Shown here piece after piece: positions 34,319-46,803 of a stretch of 60,000 bases of DNA (the stretch's first letter is position 1; every line of letters starts with the position of its first letter). Below the pieces are notes generated by a model. It was not told the DNA's origin and searched no databases. It saw only the letters and a list, made by a program, of their open reading frames with translations. This stretch comes from Membranipora membranacea (lineage: Eukaryota > Bryozoa > Gymnolaemata > Cheilostomatida > Membraniporidae). The position numbers were made by a program, and so were the translations under genes. The stretch is from assembly GCA_914767715.1 (NCBI GenBank), contig OU612073.1:4218001-4278000 (forward strand). Direction: 5' to 3'.

Positions 34319-36159
34319 TTTCCTCTGATCGTACACACAACATAGCTTTACTTGGGCAATTACTTGCTGTAATGTGATGTGCTAGAAATAAATGAAACCA
34401 TTCCATTAAATTATAATGACTGTTGATAAAACCCGCCGCCGCTGTCGTGACTACGTGGAAGCAGCTATAGAAGTGTTGATATGTTTTCACAGTGGTACTA
34501 GAGTACATGTGTGTGCACCTTGTGCAGCGAATCTTGCTATGCTTCCTTTTTCTATATTAAAATAAAATTATATGCTCGGCAGGGATTCCCATCTGGAATT
34601 GTCTGCTCATTCTCACTGAGATAAGTAAGTAATCACTGAGATAAGTTAAGATATCTTAACTTGGGTAAGTTAAAAATTTGTACAGCTTTATTGACATTTT
34701 TGGTGAATAACGTATGATGTGGTGCAGTTTTCTGTGGAAACAGTGAGTTATAGTACAAACTTAAACATTTTTGATGGTGCAAATCACAAGTTATAATTTT
34801 TTTTTCCACCTCATTAGATCAGCTTGTAACTCAGCTAGGTAATCACCTTATAATTAATTTTGTTGCTGGGGCAGAGAATGATTCATGTTAAGGATAACAT
34901 ACACTTTAGCCTTATTATTTATTTCTTGAATCCGTAGTACTTCTTCATCTGCCCCTGAGACAAATAGGTATTTTTATATTTTATTATTATGTGATATTAA
35001 TTGAACATCCATAAATAATAATAAAATGAAACCGATTCGTATGATGTGATGCTGTATAGAACCACTCTTTTGTTTTCAAAGAATTGCCGCCTACCTTACG
35101 GGAGGTAGTCACAACAAGAACAAAAACAATTAGCCATCCCTTTTACCTTGTGTTCATAAAACCTAGAGCTGCTTTCATGATTGAGTTCACACTAATTACC
35201 ACATGACGTCATGATGCAAAATTAGATGCACACCTTTTTTCCAAATTTCAGAACTTTCAAGTCGGACAGGTTTTGTTTTTGACATGCAATATATTCTTTG
35301 CAAGATAAGAATTAGTTCAAGCTGGGAGAATTCTCACTGGTTCAAATAGAGAAAGTCCTCTCTTTTTTTTACAATGCATATTCAGTTAATCCAAAAGGAC
35401 TGGATTACCTTTGCTGAGAAATGTCATTCAGGCTGCAAAGAAATGGAGCTGTTAAATATCATGTCCTTTATTAGCCTGTCTGTTCGGACAAAGCTTGTCA
35501 AGACAGGCTAGTCCTTTATATACCTTTAATCGATTTGGATCTGTGAGTAACTCCCATACATGCTGGGTGTAAGATTGTTTGATGAAGTGTCTTGAGATGG
35601 TATATTGCTAAGTCCGCATGACATAGTAAATTCCATAATTAGGCTGAAATGTTGTTTTGCTACTCTATCTAGCTAACCCATCATTGACAATGAACTCCCT
35701 CTCCCAGCCTGCTCAAGCTATTTTCTACACGCGGCTATTGAATTATCTACCCACCCTCTGATTTGTGTGCAGAACTCTTAAAACTGAGAGTATTATGTTC
35801 TCTTGTTATAAGAGTAGATAACTACTCACAAAACTACACACAAGTATATTCACTTTAATTTTGAGCCTCCTTCAAAAAAGATTGCTAGCCTTCATTCTTC
35901 AACTACTCAAAACTCAAACTGAAAGTTGCATTGAAGTTAAGGTTCTAGTTATAGGATAACAGTCTAAGTCACATGATTACTCAAAATATAAAGTTTAATC
36001 AGAAAAGTAGATCTTGCTTTCACTTCTTGTTTTGGTTTGAGAACTTGTTTCAATCAGTGAACTCCCTCTTCATTGTTTCAATGGTCCTTTATCTATAATT
36101 ATTTTGAAGTGAAGATATGGTGAGTAATCTTCATACATTCATCTTCATACATATCATGA
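34319..36159. other. Gene-free spacer after the PP6R gene
   Basis: This begins with the 3' UTR of the PP6R gene (AATAAA at 34387 and 34561). A 20-bp perfect palindrome AAGTTAAGATATCTTAACTT lies at about 34644, and a 39-bp palindromic insertion at 35472 is annotated separately. I see no exons in the remainder. Confidence 0.6.
35463..35519. mobile_element. 39-bp palindrome with 9-bp TSD
   Basis: Positions 35472-35510 run TAGCCTGTCT... to ...AGACAGGCTA with a 10-bp perfect outer stem and an AAGCTTGTC core. GTCCTTTAT lies on both sides (35463-35471, 35511-35519). The right 20 bp match the element at 26097-26130 at 19 positions, so the two are copies of one family. Confidence 0.8.
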
Positions 36160-36566
36160 TGCTCTAAGGAAATTTGCGTGTATCTGGATATCTGTGGGGT
36201 GTTATTATCGATGCCGAAGTGCTCTTCATGTATTGTATTATGTCAAGTTGTGTTCTTTGATCTTATAGTTAGCGTGAAAGAGTGCTTTGTGAGTTGGATC
36301 GTAAGATGGTGAGATGGAAATAATGGAAAGAGCGAGCTGTTGTTAATGCTTCTATTCTTCTCTATTCCACGTTCACAACTGACAGTTAAAATGATGTGGC
36401 AAAAATACATTAATGATGAATCATCTATTAGTTAGAAACGCTGGGTGCCTGGTCTTTGATTGAAAAGGAATGGTTACCATAGTAATATCTCATCACAACC
36501 AGTGTAATTAAAATGTCAACGTGGTTACATTTAGGAAACCAATAATGTCATTTTACGGATATAACA
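36160..36566. repeat. Terminal direct repeat, left copy
   Basis: This is the left long terminal repeat of the TRIM-like element. It starts TGCTCTAAGG and ends GGATATAACA, preceded by the target sequence ATGA. Confidence 0.85.
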
Positions 36567-37264
36567 TACACCCAGCTTTTAAAACATGAGCGTCCTCGCT
36601 CATCCAAATCTTAAAATTACCAATGCGCAAAATATTCATATTCTTTATATGTAAATGTACGATAGTTTAAAAAAAAGTCCATCAAATCAACATTAAGACA
36701 AAAAAATAACAACACAATATAAGTCTCCGAGTATACTGTATTCCTCAGCTCAGTATGTATAGTCGCTCGTGGCTATGAAGTCGTACTCATCAATATCTGT
36801 TATTCGCTCCACAAGATGACAACCATAGTACAACGGATGGCGTCACTGACTGGTTTTTGTCCACACCTGGGACCGCAGCAATATTATTCACCCTTGCGCT
36901 TGGGCAACCAGTTTAAATCATGCTGTTTCTTTCAGATGGCCAGCATATCATAATACCATCCCTCCGGATCTGAAGCAGTGAGCGGTTGCTTACAGATTGA
37001 GGATTCCGTGGCAGCGTAATAATTATTTAAATAGTCACTATCCAGACAGTTTAGGTAATAGCAGTAGTGTCGCAAGATTAATTGTGTGAAGATAATATTG
37101 TCATGATGTGTTGTCTGGCTGTTAGAGTCAAGTTTAACTTACTTCTTCAGTGTAGATATTATTTATTTAATATGAAGGCGCATAATCCATCCGGCACTTT
37201 AGATGATCGTCCTCGATTATCGCTTGGCTGAGAGTAGCGAAGATCGTCGCAGTCCTCCACCATT

Positions 37265-37671
37265 TGCTCTAAGGAAATTTGCGTGTATCTGGATATCTGT
37301 GGGGTGTTATTATCGATGCCGAAGTGCTCTTCATGTATTGTATTATGTCAAGTTGTGTTCTTTGATCTTATAGTTAGCGTGAAAGAGTGCTTTGTGAGTT
37401 GGATCGTAAGATGGTGAGATGGAAATAATGGAAAGAGCGAGCTGTTGTTAATGCTTCTATTCTTCTCTATTCCACGTTCACAACTGACAGTTAAAATGAT
37501 GTGGCAAAAATACATTAATGATGAATCATCTATTAGTTAGAAATGCTGGGTGCCTGGTCTTTGATTGAAAAGGAATGGTTACCATAGTAATATCTCATCA
37601 CAACCAGTGTAATTAAAATGTCAACGTGGTTACATTTAGGAAACCAATAATGTCATTTTACGGATATAACA
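37265..37671. repeat. Terminal direct repeat, right copy
   Basis: This is the right long terminal repeat, followed by ATGA. It ends 131 bp before the OSTM1 start codon, so it may supply or displace promoter sequence. Confidence 0.85.
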
Positions 37672-37802
37672 ATGACAACACTGTGTATGTATTAAACTCC
37701 ATCTCCAGCAATCCTCTGGCTATGAAGGCTTATATGTGATCAGCAACATAATATATGTACTTACTATAACTTACTTATATTATTTAGCAAAACACAGCGC
37801 AG

Positions 37803-40339
37803 ATGATAAGTCACAGCATGTCAAGCTTACAGATCGGTCTAGGTGTCCTCGTCGTACTGTCATCTGTGACAACTACAATCTCAGATAATATTGACTTAGT
37901 CGACATTGAGGGTCACATACCGCCGCCTATAAAGCGAGCAGATAAAGGAGTAATGCCTATTTTGCCGATATGTGAATCTTTTGCTGAGACGCTCGCTGAT
38001 GCTGCTGCTAATTACACACAGTGTTTTATAGCAAACGCCAGGCCGATGCATTTATGTACAAAATGTGTGGAGAAATATCTAGCAGTAAAGCATGCATACC
38101 ATCAACTTGATGCGGTGTGTATATATTTTAAACGTTTTGCAACCATAACTAGAGATAAACATGTGCATGGTCCTGATAATTCCTGGAAAAGGAGGAATAC
38201 ATGAACAAGCTTGTTCAGCTTGACAACTTCTTTTTATACTTGTACCTACCTTACAAACTTGAATTCTTTCTTTATCACTGCTGAATTTAAAACATGCTTT
38301 TTAGCTCCAAATGTTCACTATTCTTGAAGCACTAAAAGTTTATTACTATAAATTGAAACGCCTACTTTGTCATCACTGCCTTTTCAGTTAGAATCTTTAA
38401 AAGGGCAACATGTTATAAATACGTAATGTCAAGCGATTGCCTGTCTGTATTATCGTATACAGATAGTTGAGACAGCATGGTTGGCCGGCCGCGAAGTGAA
38501 ACGGACATGCAGAGATTGGATTCTCAACGCTGATAGGGTGATGGCAATCCAGCAGACTAAAACATTCTTTGAGACTCTGTGGAAAGACTCCCGCTGTGAC
38601 AGTAAGTTACAGACACTACCAACAATAATACCAGTTCTATGACTAAGGAAAATTCAACCACCAACCTACGGCAGTAAGAATTTGAGGAATTGTATTAAGA
38701 TAGTAAAGGGTAGGTATTGTCTCTCATCTCACCGCAGTATCACTATGGGAACAAACTGTGTTACTTATGGGGGCAGGAAAAGATCGATGACAAACAGATT
38801 GTGATTCTAGTCAGTTCTAGCATTTATCACATGTATAAATAACTGATTAATGATTGAACATTTGATTTCAGATTGCTTTACCCAAACAAACTGGAAGGAT
38901 GGTAATATAAGTGCTCCTTTAGCTCCTCACCTTACAACGTATGATAGTAAATATCAGCTGCTAGATAGCTGCTTCGCTAATTACACTGTAAGTATTACAC
39001 TGTAAGTATTACCCAATATTTGCCTTCTTTGGCTAATTTGTATTTCCATATCCTCTTTTCCATCTTATTGATATAAAGTTTCTCTTATACTATTCTGTCT
39101 ACTGTTTAACTATTTGATGGTCAGGATGATGATTGTTAGACATGCGGTGTTGACAGCATTAGTTTTTATTTCTTCACAGAGTCAGATAATAATATTGAAT
39201 GTGACGATGAAGTCTAACGGTATGTCTAAAGCCTGCAATGTGTGTCAATCAGAGTACTCTGATATCAGTCAATTCTACGCTGGCCTCAATACTGACTACG
39301 GAGATGAACTATGTATGGATATAGTAGACTCTGTAAGTTTTATCATTTATAAATTCCGATTTTATGCTACCATTTCGAGATAACTTTGGCAGTGTCATAT
39401 CATACAATATTTAGAGAGACTATAATTTAACGGCATAATCCCCTGAAACTCCATGAACCAACCTGGAAGTTTTTAATTTGAAGACTGCAGCCATCACTTT
39501 ATCAACAAACTATACTGACCAAGACGCTAAACTGATTAAACATTAGTGTCTTTGTGACCATGGAGTTGTTCCCTCACTAAATGCGTATGCTCGAGAGTTT
39601 ACATTTATAGTTGTACTTTAAACAGCTCCTGTCTATCTCATGAATTACAGATGAACCTGACACGCCATGTGTGGGCCAGTGATTTTAACTGTACTGGAAA
39701 CACACGACAGGATGGTATAACCATCACTGTAACCGGACTATTCTTCATACTACCACTTGTTTTCTATATTGGATCTCATATACATTATCAAAGGATAGAG
39801 AAGAAGATTGTAGAACGTAAGTGAACTATCCAGCACTGTCATCACAAAATGTATTTTATGATTTTATGAACCCATAGTTATCTTTCAGGGGGATTTTTCA
39901 GCTTTTTTGTTGTAAGTTGTAGTAGTTAGAACATCTCACATGTGTATTAGTTGTCATTGTGTTAAAATTCTCTCCTTGGTTTGTAAGTGTATTAAACTTG
40001 AGGCAGTCACTTATTTCTAGATTATGTATTTCCATTTTCTGTGGCCTCACTGCACAAGAAGGGTAATTGGTAATTTTTGTGTACAAAATGCTGCCTAAAG
40101 TGGACCGAGCTCTGCTCCCTGGTGATACAGGAGCAAAACAAAACTCAACACTTGTTATTTATCTGATTATTATAGAGAAGAGAATGAGAAGGACTCGACA
40201 TTCCTCCTCCCGCGCTCCCACCCGACCTGAAACTCCAGTTATATTTGAACCTGAGGCTTCGACAGGCACAGGACCTGGAATTTTTCAGAGATGGCGAAAC
40301 CCAACTCCAACCAGATCAACTACTCCAACAGCAACATAG
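37803..40339 (+). CDS. OSTM1: Osteopetrosis-associated transmembrane protein 1
   Basis: Exons: 37803-38114, 38463-38601, 38872-38987, 39180-39332, 39651-39816, 40176-40339; 1050 nt, 349 aa plus stop (human about 334). The N-terminus has a signal-peptide-like hydrophobic stretch (LQIGLGVLVVLSSVTTTIS). The luminal domain keeps the family pattern: CESFAETLADAAANYTQC, NARPMHLCTKC, FFETLWKDSRCDNCF, ACNVCQSEY, CMDIVDSMNLTRHVW and DFNC. Several N-x-S/T sites are present. One membrane segment follows (ITITVTGLFFILPLVFYIGS), then a basic, Ser/Thr/Pro-rich cytosolic tail. OSTM1 is the lysosomal beta subunit of the ClC-7 chloride-proton exchanger. A second in-frame ATG at 37818 is a possible alternative start. 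The exon 1 donor is GTGTGT, weaker than the others. Confidence 0.93.
38983..39010 (+). repeat. 14-bp duplicated 5' splice site in OSTM1
   Basis: ACACTGTAAGTATT occurs twice in tandem, so exon 3 can end at 38987 (donor 38988) or at 39001 (donor 39002). The second choice adds 14 nt and would shift the frame. Confidence 0.85.
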
Positions 40340-41438
40340 TCAACAAGATCCACACAGCAAGTGTCATGTTACTCCCAGTTTATTATTTCATTTTTAGTTA
40401 CCACCTGCAGGCTTTTTCCTTTTTATTCAATTTATTTAAATTTTTTTTCAAGTTTATGCTTTTCTCCTTGCATAATGAAAGATTCTTATGACTGGGACAG
40501 AAAACTTATAGAGCACTTAATATCAAGTTATGACAATCCATCAGTTGGAGTGACTGTCATCATATGGTAGCCTATAATCAATGATTTGGGCTTCTTTTTA
40601 TTCCCCAGTGAAAGCTGCTTCTCAATGGAGACTATAATGGTTTTCCACTATATAACATGTGCAATGCTTTTTTATATTCAATAACAAAATTATATTTATT
40701 TCTCATCATACAGTTACAAGAACCAAGTAACGGTATGATGCTGGACGGATTATAGAGAAAATAAGGACGGATTATATAAGGAAAACTTTCAAAAAATAAA
40801 TCAGAAAATATAGAAATAATAGCAGTTGTGATTTGTTCAAATGGCAGATTTCTAGAAAAATATACAGGCCTACCAGAACCGAAGAGGTTAATACCAACCT
40901 GAACTATTAGCACAGCAAAACAACAAGAACGGCCAATAATAATGTCTAATCTCACATTCATTCCAACAAGGTGATAATAACTTTTTTCACTTTCACACAA
41001 AAATAACATGTTATTGTAATCTTCTTCAAAATATGGTACATATCATGGTGTGTGTAGATAATTTGTTAATAAATATGTAACTAGCATATCACAGTCAATA
41101 GCCGATAAAGGAATTCTGAAAAATTTAGGCCGGAAGTCAAAAATACCAATTAGATGATCATAATTTATTGTGAATTAGTTTTGCCCTGCAAAAAAAACCA
41201 AAGCTCAATATATTCTGTAGTTTTTTATAGTATTGAAACCATGAAAAACCTTCTATACTGCCACAAAATGAATCCGAAAAATGATGGTAATATAGAAGAT
41301 ATATGGTCAAGTGTGCGGAGGCTTACTGTAAATTCAGCGCCACTGAGCTGCAGAGAAAACTAACAGAGACATCACAACTACTTATTAAATCAGTAATATC
41401 CAGATATAGATCTCCAGTCTGATGGTACGATAACTTCT
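40340..41438. other. Gene-free convergent spacer
   Basis: This lies between the 3' ends of OSTM1 (+) and the next gene (-). A 125-codon minus-strand open frame at 40632-41009 has no recognisable similarity, and its composition is that of the surrounding AT-rich DNA. I do not call it a gene. Confidence 0.55.
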
Positions 41439-44400
41439 CTATAAGTAAGGAACAAGTTCAGACAGCATCTGACTGTAGTTCTGATCTACACACAGCGATG
41501 GTAGAGTCACTGACTTATCGCCTTCCTTCAATGTTATTAGTTGTATGCTCGTGTTGCCTCCCGAGTTATGATTGGATTTAACACCGGCTTTCTCTAGTGT
41601 CAGGTGTGGAAACAGTTTATCAGCAATAGTATCTACCATGTATGGGTCTGAGCCATGAAGCATCGTCTTATTCATAGTATACTGATGTTTTGTTCTGAAA
41701 AATGAGTGAGTTCATGAACAAAGTGTTGAGAATGCTAATATTAGATGAGCAATCATTTGTTTTTGCCTAGCTACAAAAACGCATGATACATTTAAAATCT
41801 AAGAAGCATAGCGTCAGATGGAAAGGAAGAAGGGTTTTGAAAGAAGCCAAAGTGTAAAATTTGGGCTCCTTGTAAATATATATATATAGATTATATATTA
41901 TATATATATATCTGCCATAACCCAATGAAACTTCAGCAAGCATTGAAGCTGGAGGTTTTACAGCACCAGATTAATTTAACAGTTAAACTCGGAGACAGTA
42001 CATTTACTAATATTGTTTACTGGTGTTGTTTACTGGTATTGTTTACTGGTGTTGTATACTGATGTTGTATACTGGTGTTGTTTACTAATGTTAGAGGGAT
42101 GTGTATGTCTTACCTTGTGCGTCTCATGCTGTTGCTTGGTGGGATTGGTACTTTGTAACTTGCGCCTGTTGCAATTGGCATCTCTGTTTTCTTTCCAACA
42201 ATTGGTTTCTCTTCGACATTTTCGAACAGTTTGGTTAGCAGTGTCTCTGGATTACCAGTTACTATAATTTTACGATCGGATGATCTTTGTGAAGGAGAGC
42301 CTTTAGCCGGCGCTAGGCTTATATTAGAGTTACTACAACTAGTCACTACTACAGTATTTGTTGACATGGTGGAAGGAGACTTTTCTTTATGCATAGATTC
42401 CACACTATTTAGCTTACTATCCTCTGGTGGTGTTACTGGTCTGACCATATCTACAAAAAGTGTATAGTCGTATTATTGGATAATATGTCTTATGTGCGGA
42501 GGACATTAAAAAATGTCTACATAAGGTTGGTCAGAAGGGATGAGTTTGAGCATTAAAGCTGTGAAACATATCAATGATCTCAAGAAGAGATCTTCTCATG
42601 CTAAGAATGTACATACTGCTACTACACACCGTCTTGCAATACACCGATAAACACTCAAAAACGTTTTAAAAAGTTTTGTATCAGATTTATGAGAAGAGTT
42701 AACATTAATGTTAGGTAACAAACAAGCAAAACATTTGAATGTTCTCGAACCTTGGTTTGATAGACAAATGAAATGATACCAATGCCGATAATGAAGTACA
42801 AGGTCTCACAAATCCTGCCTAACATATTATGTTAAAATTTTCTCCGATACCAGAACAGAGAGAACATTAGCTAGATTTGTAGTTTATGCTCAAGACAAGC
42901 AGCAGGCCAAAGAGACGACTTTTTCTTGACAGTTTTCCTTATTGCTATCAATATGATTAAGATGATTATATATTGACAGCTACCTTACCTATTTCATCTT
43001 TTATACTGAGAGGAGGCAGCACTTTATGACAGTTAGCTGGTGATACTCCGACAGGCTGATTAGGCTGCTGCCAGAATGACTGTGGAAAAGCTCGTAACCT
43101 CATCGGTAACGGATCTAAATAATATAAATAAGTATCACAGTAAAAACTACATTCTGACAATTATAGAACAATCTCAATATATAAGAGATGTGTGCGGTAA
43201 CCTCTCGCTCTGTGTGTTAATCATAGTTATACCAGGGAACTCCTGATGGTACAAAACTTTGTGAGAGAACGCCAGCGCAGCTCTGTGTTTGATAATAATT
43301 GAAAATCTGCATTGATACAGACTATGTGTGTAGATAATAGGCTACTGTCTCTGTGCAATTCTATATTTCATATCATAAGTTACACCCAGTTGCTAATTAA
43401 TGCAATCTAGAGGGTCGGTAAAGACTGCCCATTTATGATGACTCATTTCGAGACATCACCCTTGTAAGTTCTGACAGAAAGATGGATGGAAGAAATTGTA
43501 AAGCTGTAATTTATGAAGGATTCTGTGCTGCTCAATGAGATCAGCATGACTCACATTTGATCACACACAGAATTCTATGAGTGCATGCGTAATAAGTCTA
43601 CGGCTGTAATATAATTAGGCCCAGGGGTTCAGTTCAGACCCTGTTCATATTTAATGTAATGATGATTAATCTCAGTCAGCAACAGAGAGAGGGAAGTGAA
43701 AAAGTGAATGTAAGTTCAAGGTATCGCAGAAATTTTGCTCTAGTTGACCACCGTTGACGCAATTATTGTTCATTGATAAGCCCTTTTATACTAGTTAATG
43801 TTATTCTGATGTAAAGCAAAAATAAATAAATTAAGTTCAACCTCAAACTTTTGAAATGACTATATATATATCAAATTTTTACTTGTTCTATAATGTTTTG
43901 CCTTTCAGATTACAGAAATGGCTCACAATGATATTTATGACTCCTTTGTTTGTTTAATCTACTCTGCGTTCAGAATTGAGCACCTTAGTTTTTAATCTTG
44001 ATAAATTTTAGAACAGCATGTATCGAATCAGGCCAATGTTCGGCTCCATAATAGCCATGATTGAATACCTAACTGATTTACTCTATCCACAATGTCAGTA
44101 AATTATTGAAGGTTTGGTGGGTATTACGGTGCTGAAATGCATATTAATTGCTTTGAAACAAAATTTTCATAGATTGGTATGTGTATAATTTAATGTCTCA
44201 GTTATTATAAAATGTCTTGACCCAAATTTCATGGACGAGCAACGTAGAATTTCAGCTTATCCCAGTTTCGTCAGGCTAGGTTAGAGGAGGGGGCGGCGGG
44301 AGGGGGGGCTAATCTTATCACTTGTTGGTAAAAAAATTGAAGTCAAGACGAAGTGAATCCGAATTTCGATAACATTTATATTATTAAATACTGGGGCTTT

Positions 44401-46803
44401 AATATTACGGTACTCCGAAAAGAATTCAGGATATGGATATACTGGGCTGCCCACCTAGCGGTTACCTGCCTTATCACAGCGAAGTGCACCTGCTGATACC
44501 ATAGCACTCAATGTTCAGTCACTTATCACCAATGATAATATTGATAATCGTCATATTTTTATTAACGGAATTAGATCGGAGCCAGCTTGATAAAAAATTA
44601 ATTTACTCTTTACAGGCGTGCACTGTGTATAGATAAGACTTGCACATGGCAGCCATGCTTGTCACACTATGTCACATGCTGCCGCATAAACTCTGGCCTG
44701 CATTCTTAGTCAGCAGGTTTTACAATGAGTTATCGATCGAGTGTTGGCTTTATAAAGAATCAATTGTGTGTTTCTATGTACATATCCACAACATTGGAGT
44801 AAAACCGTCCCATATTCTGCAGACTCACACCAAAATCAATTTGTTTCAGGGCAGCAATGTCCTTTGACATCCAAACAATAGCAGCCATTGTCATAATAAT
44901 ATTGAAATATTATAGCATTTGCTCTACCCACACTACTAGTGGCCCCTCTTATACTTTCACTTATAGAGCACATGTTTGTATGATACATGTGTTACATACA
45001 CAAGTTACTTATTATAGCAAATGGTGTATCTAATGGTGAAACTAAGTCCTTAAAATATTGCGCTTTTTTATTTTGTGACTGAGTTTACCTTGTCACCTTG
45101 TGACTGCGAGGTATATAAAGTTGTGCGATGACTCACCTCTTTTAATATGTCTATGTTTGGGTGGAGTTGGCTCTCGTTTCCTCAGAATACTCGTAGTCTC
45201 AGCTCCTTGTGTAAATGATCCAGGAGTTTTAGAGTTACTTGTTGTGTTTGTTACAGAAAATACTTTCTTTTTCTTCTTAATTTTAGGTCTGGTAATCTCT
45301 TGTGCGTGAAATCTAAATCCAGGAGGGCGGATGTACACAGGACCACTGCTACCACTGCAACTACTGCTAGCACCTGTTATAAACAATAAACCAAATATTA
45401 CATACAGAATATTAACCATCGCCAAAATATGTTGTTTATGAAGTTGAAGACAAGTCTTGAGAAGCAGTAGAGTTGACTGGTAAAGCAGCAGAATGCCAAT
45501 CTGGTGGTTTTTCTAATCACAGCAATGTCTACAGTATCTGTTTAATATTTGACACATTAAAAGAAATTTCTTGGCCCTTTTTACAAAAATAGAAAATCTA
45601 ACCAGTTGCGATGAGGAAAATCAAAACGTTTTGTAAAAATTAAAAAAGAATAGTTGTGCATTATGTTTCTAATGCTCATATGACAACCTATGTGGTTCCT
45701 CGTATATGAGATCAGGTAAAGGAACCAATTAATTGTCTCAAATTACAGCTTTTTGCTATTTTTACGAATCAAGTAGCCAGCGTTCATGTGTTGATACAGT
45801 GAGTCAACAGTAGAGATGTGGCCTCCCGCATTAATTGTCATAATTATAATGTGGTTTGGTGATTTAGTGTGTTAGGAATCAAGTTTCTTCATACTGTCAA
45901 TGGGAAGCTCTTGATTGAGCAAACAATTTAAAAGATACTCCTAGTTAGAAACAAATGGATACCCTCTTTGTAATCCGATTGATAGAATACATCTTTTACC
46001 ACCAGCGCATAAAGAGAAAGGTAGTATTCCAAAATATTCATTAAACTCACAGAAAAAATCACATCAAATCCAGTCAATCCTTGATTATCACACAATACTA
46101 ATGTGTGAATTTAAAATACATTTTTAACATCCAACAAAACCTGCACACGTGCAGCAAAATTCTACACTACAGTTTCCGGCCTGTAATTCTGGTGGCAGCA
46201 GGAAGGCACTGCCGGCCCAAGATAGTTAAATAAAGTGGCCTAAAAACAGCCATGTATGACCGAACTAGTCTATGAAATGGCTCTGTTTGGATTTCTATTT
46301 ATCACTTTAAATGCTTTGGCGACTCAGGTTTTTCACCCTCCGGGATTGCTGCCTTCCCTATCTATTTTTGCCTACACTATGGCCTTTGTAAGTTAACCAT
46401 TTTGCGGCTGTTTACTGCCCTTTCTTTGACCCTTAGACATTACATTTGGGGTTATGGAGTGATGTATATGCAAAAAAAGATACAACCAGGGAATTAAAGA
46501 GACTAACGCCTTGGGATAAAATTGAAAGTTGTCTCTTACACTTTTCAGCCCAATCCTTTACATTGACTATGATTGACTGGGAGAGCCGCAGTATTACTCA
46601 CCAGGAGAACAGGGATTATCACTACAATCTAGTGAGCTGTTTGTATCAAAGTCAGAGACAGATGTAGTAGTAGTGTTACTGGAGACAGAGCAGCGAGTCT
46701 GCTCCAGTTCTCTCAGCTGATCCTCCTGTTCATCGTCTGATGAGTTAGAGAGATTACCGGAGGCTGACCTCTTAGCTGAGTTAGAACGCGCTGAGGACGA
46801 CAT
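41439..46803 (-). CDS. Unidentified Ser/Thr-rich protein, 385 aa
   Basis: Exons in transcript order: 46803-46602, 45373-45137, 43114-42989, 42450-42114, 41694-41439; 1158 nt in frame from ATG to TAG, with GT/AG borders throughout. I do not recognise the family. Residues 1-68 are Ser/Asp/Glu-rich (MSSSARSNSAKRSASGNLSN). Exon 2 has GPVYIRPPGFRFHAQEI, a basic run KIKKKKKVFSV and SILRKREPTPPKHRHIKR, which resemble nuclear-targeting or phosphatase/kinase docking sequences. Exon 3 has DPLPMRLRAFPQSFWQQPNQ, aromatic and proline-rich and the best candidate for a conserved motif. Exon 4 is Ser/Thr-rich; exon 5 has SDPYMVDTIADKLFPHL and ends LSELVPYL. There is no signal peptide or membrane segment. A nuclear or scaffold role is only a guess. 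Confidence 0.75.
42003..42090 (-). repeat. 13-bp minisatellite beside a 5' splice site
   Basis: About six copies of AGTAAACAACACC (variants AGTATACAACATC), read on the minus strand, begin about 24 nt after the exon 4 donor of the unidentified gene (GTAAGA at 42113). Confidence 0.85.
44285..44310 (+). other. G-rich tract, possible G-quadruplex
   Basis: GGAGGGGGCGGCGGGAGGGG and three more G residues stand alone in AT-rich DNA within intron 1 or 2 of the minus-strand unidentified gene. It has enough G-runs for a four-strand fold. Confidence 0.4.

Larger units (their letters stand above)
36160..37671 (-). mobile_element. Non-coding LTR-type element (TRIM-like)
   Basis: Two 407-bp direct repeats (36160-36566 and 37265-37671) differ at one base that I can find (C at about 36440, T in the second). 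Each starts TG and ends CA, and ATGA flanks the whole element on both sides. The 698-bp interior has no coding sequence. Read on the minus strand, the first base after the repeat is followed by TGGTGGAGGACTGCG, a primer-binding-site candidate beginning TGG. Before the other repeat lies GTTTTAAAAGCTGGGTGTA, a weak polypurine tract. Minus orientation is therefore favoured. It would need reverse transcriptase from elsewhere, and it inserted just upstream of OSTM1. Confidence 0.8.

Noticed and set aside
36160-37671. Segmental duplication of unique sequence
   Set aside because: The repeats have TG..CA ends, and the pair is flanked by a 4-bp duplication, which fits an LTR-type insertion better.
40632-41009. 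125-codon minus-strand open frame as a gene
   Set aside because: Low-complexity composition typical of AT-rich DNA, no recognisable motif, and located in a convergent spacer.
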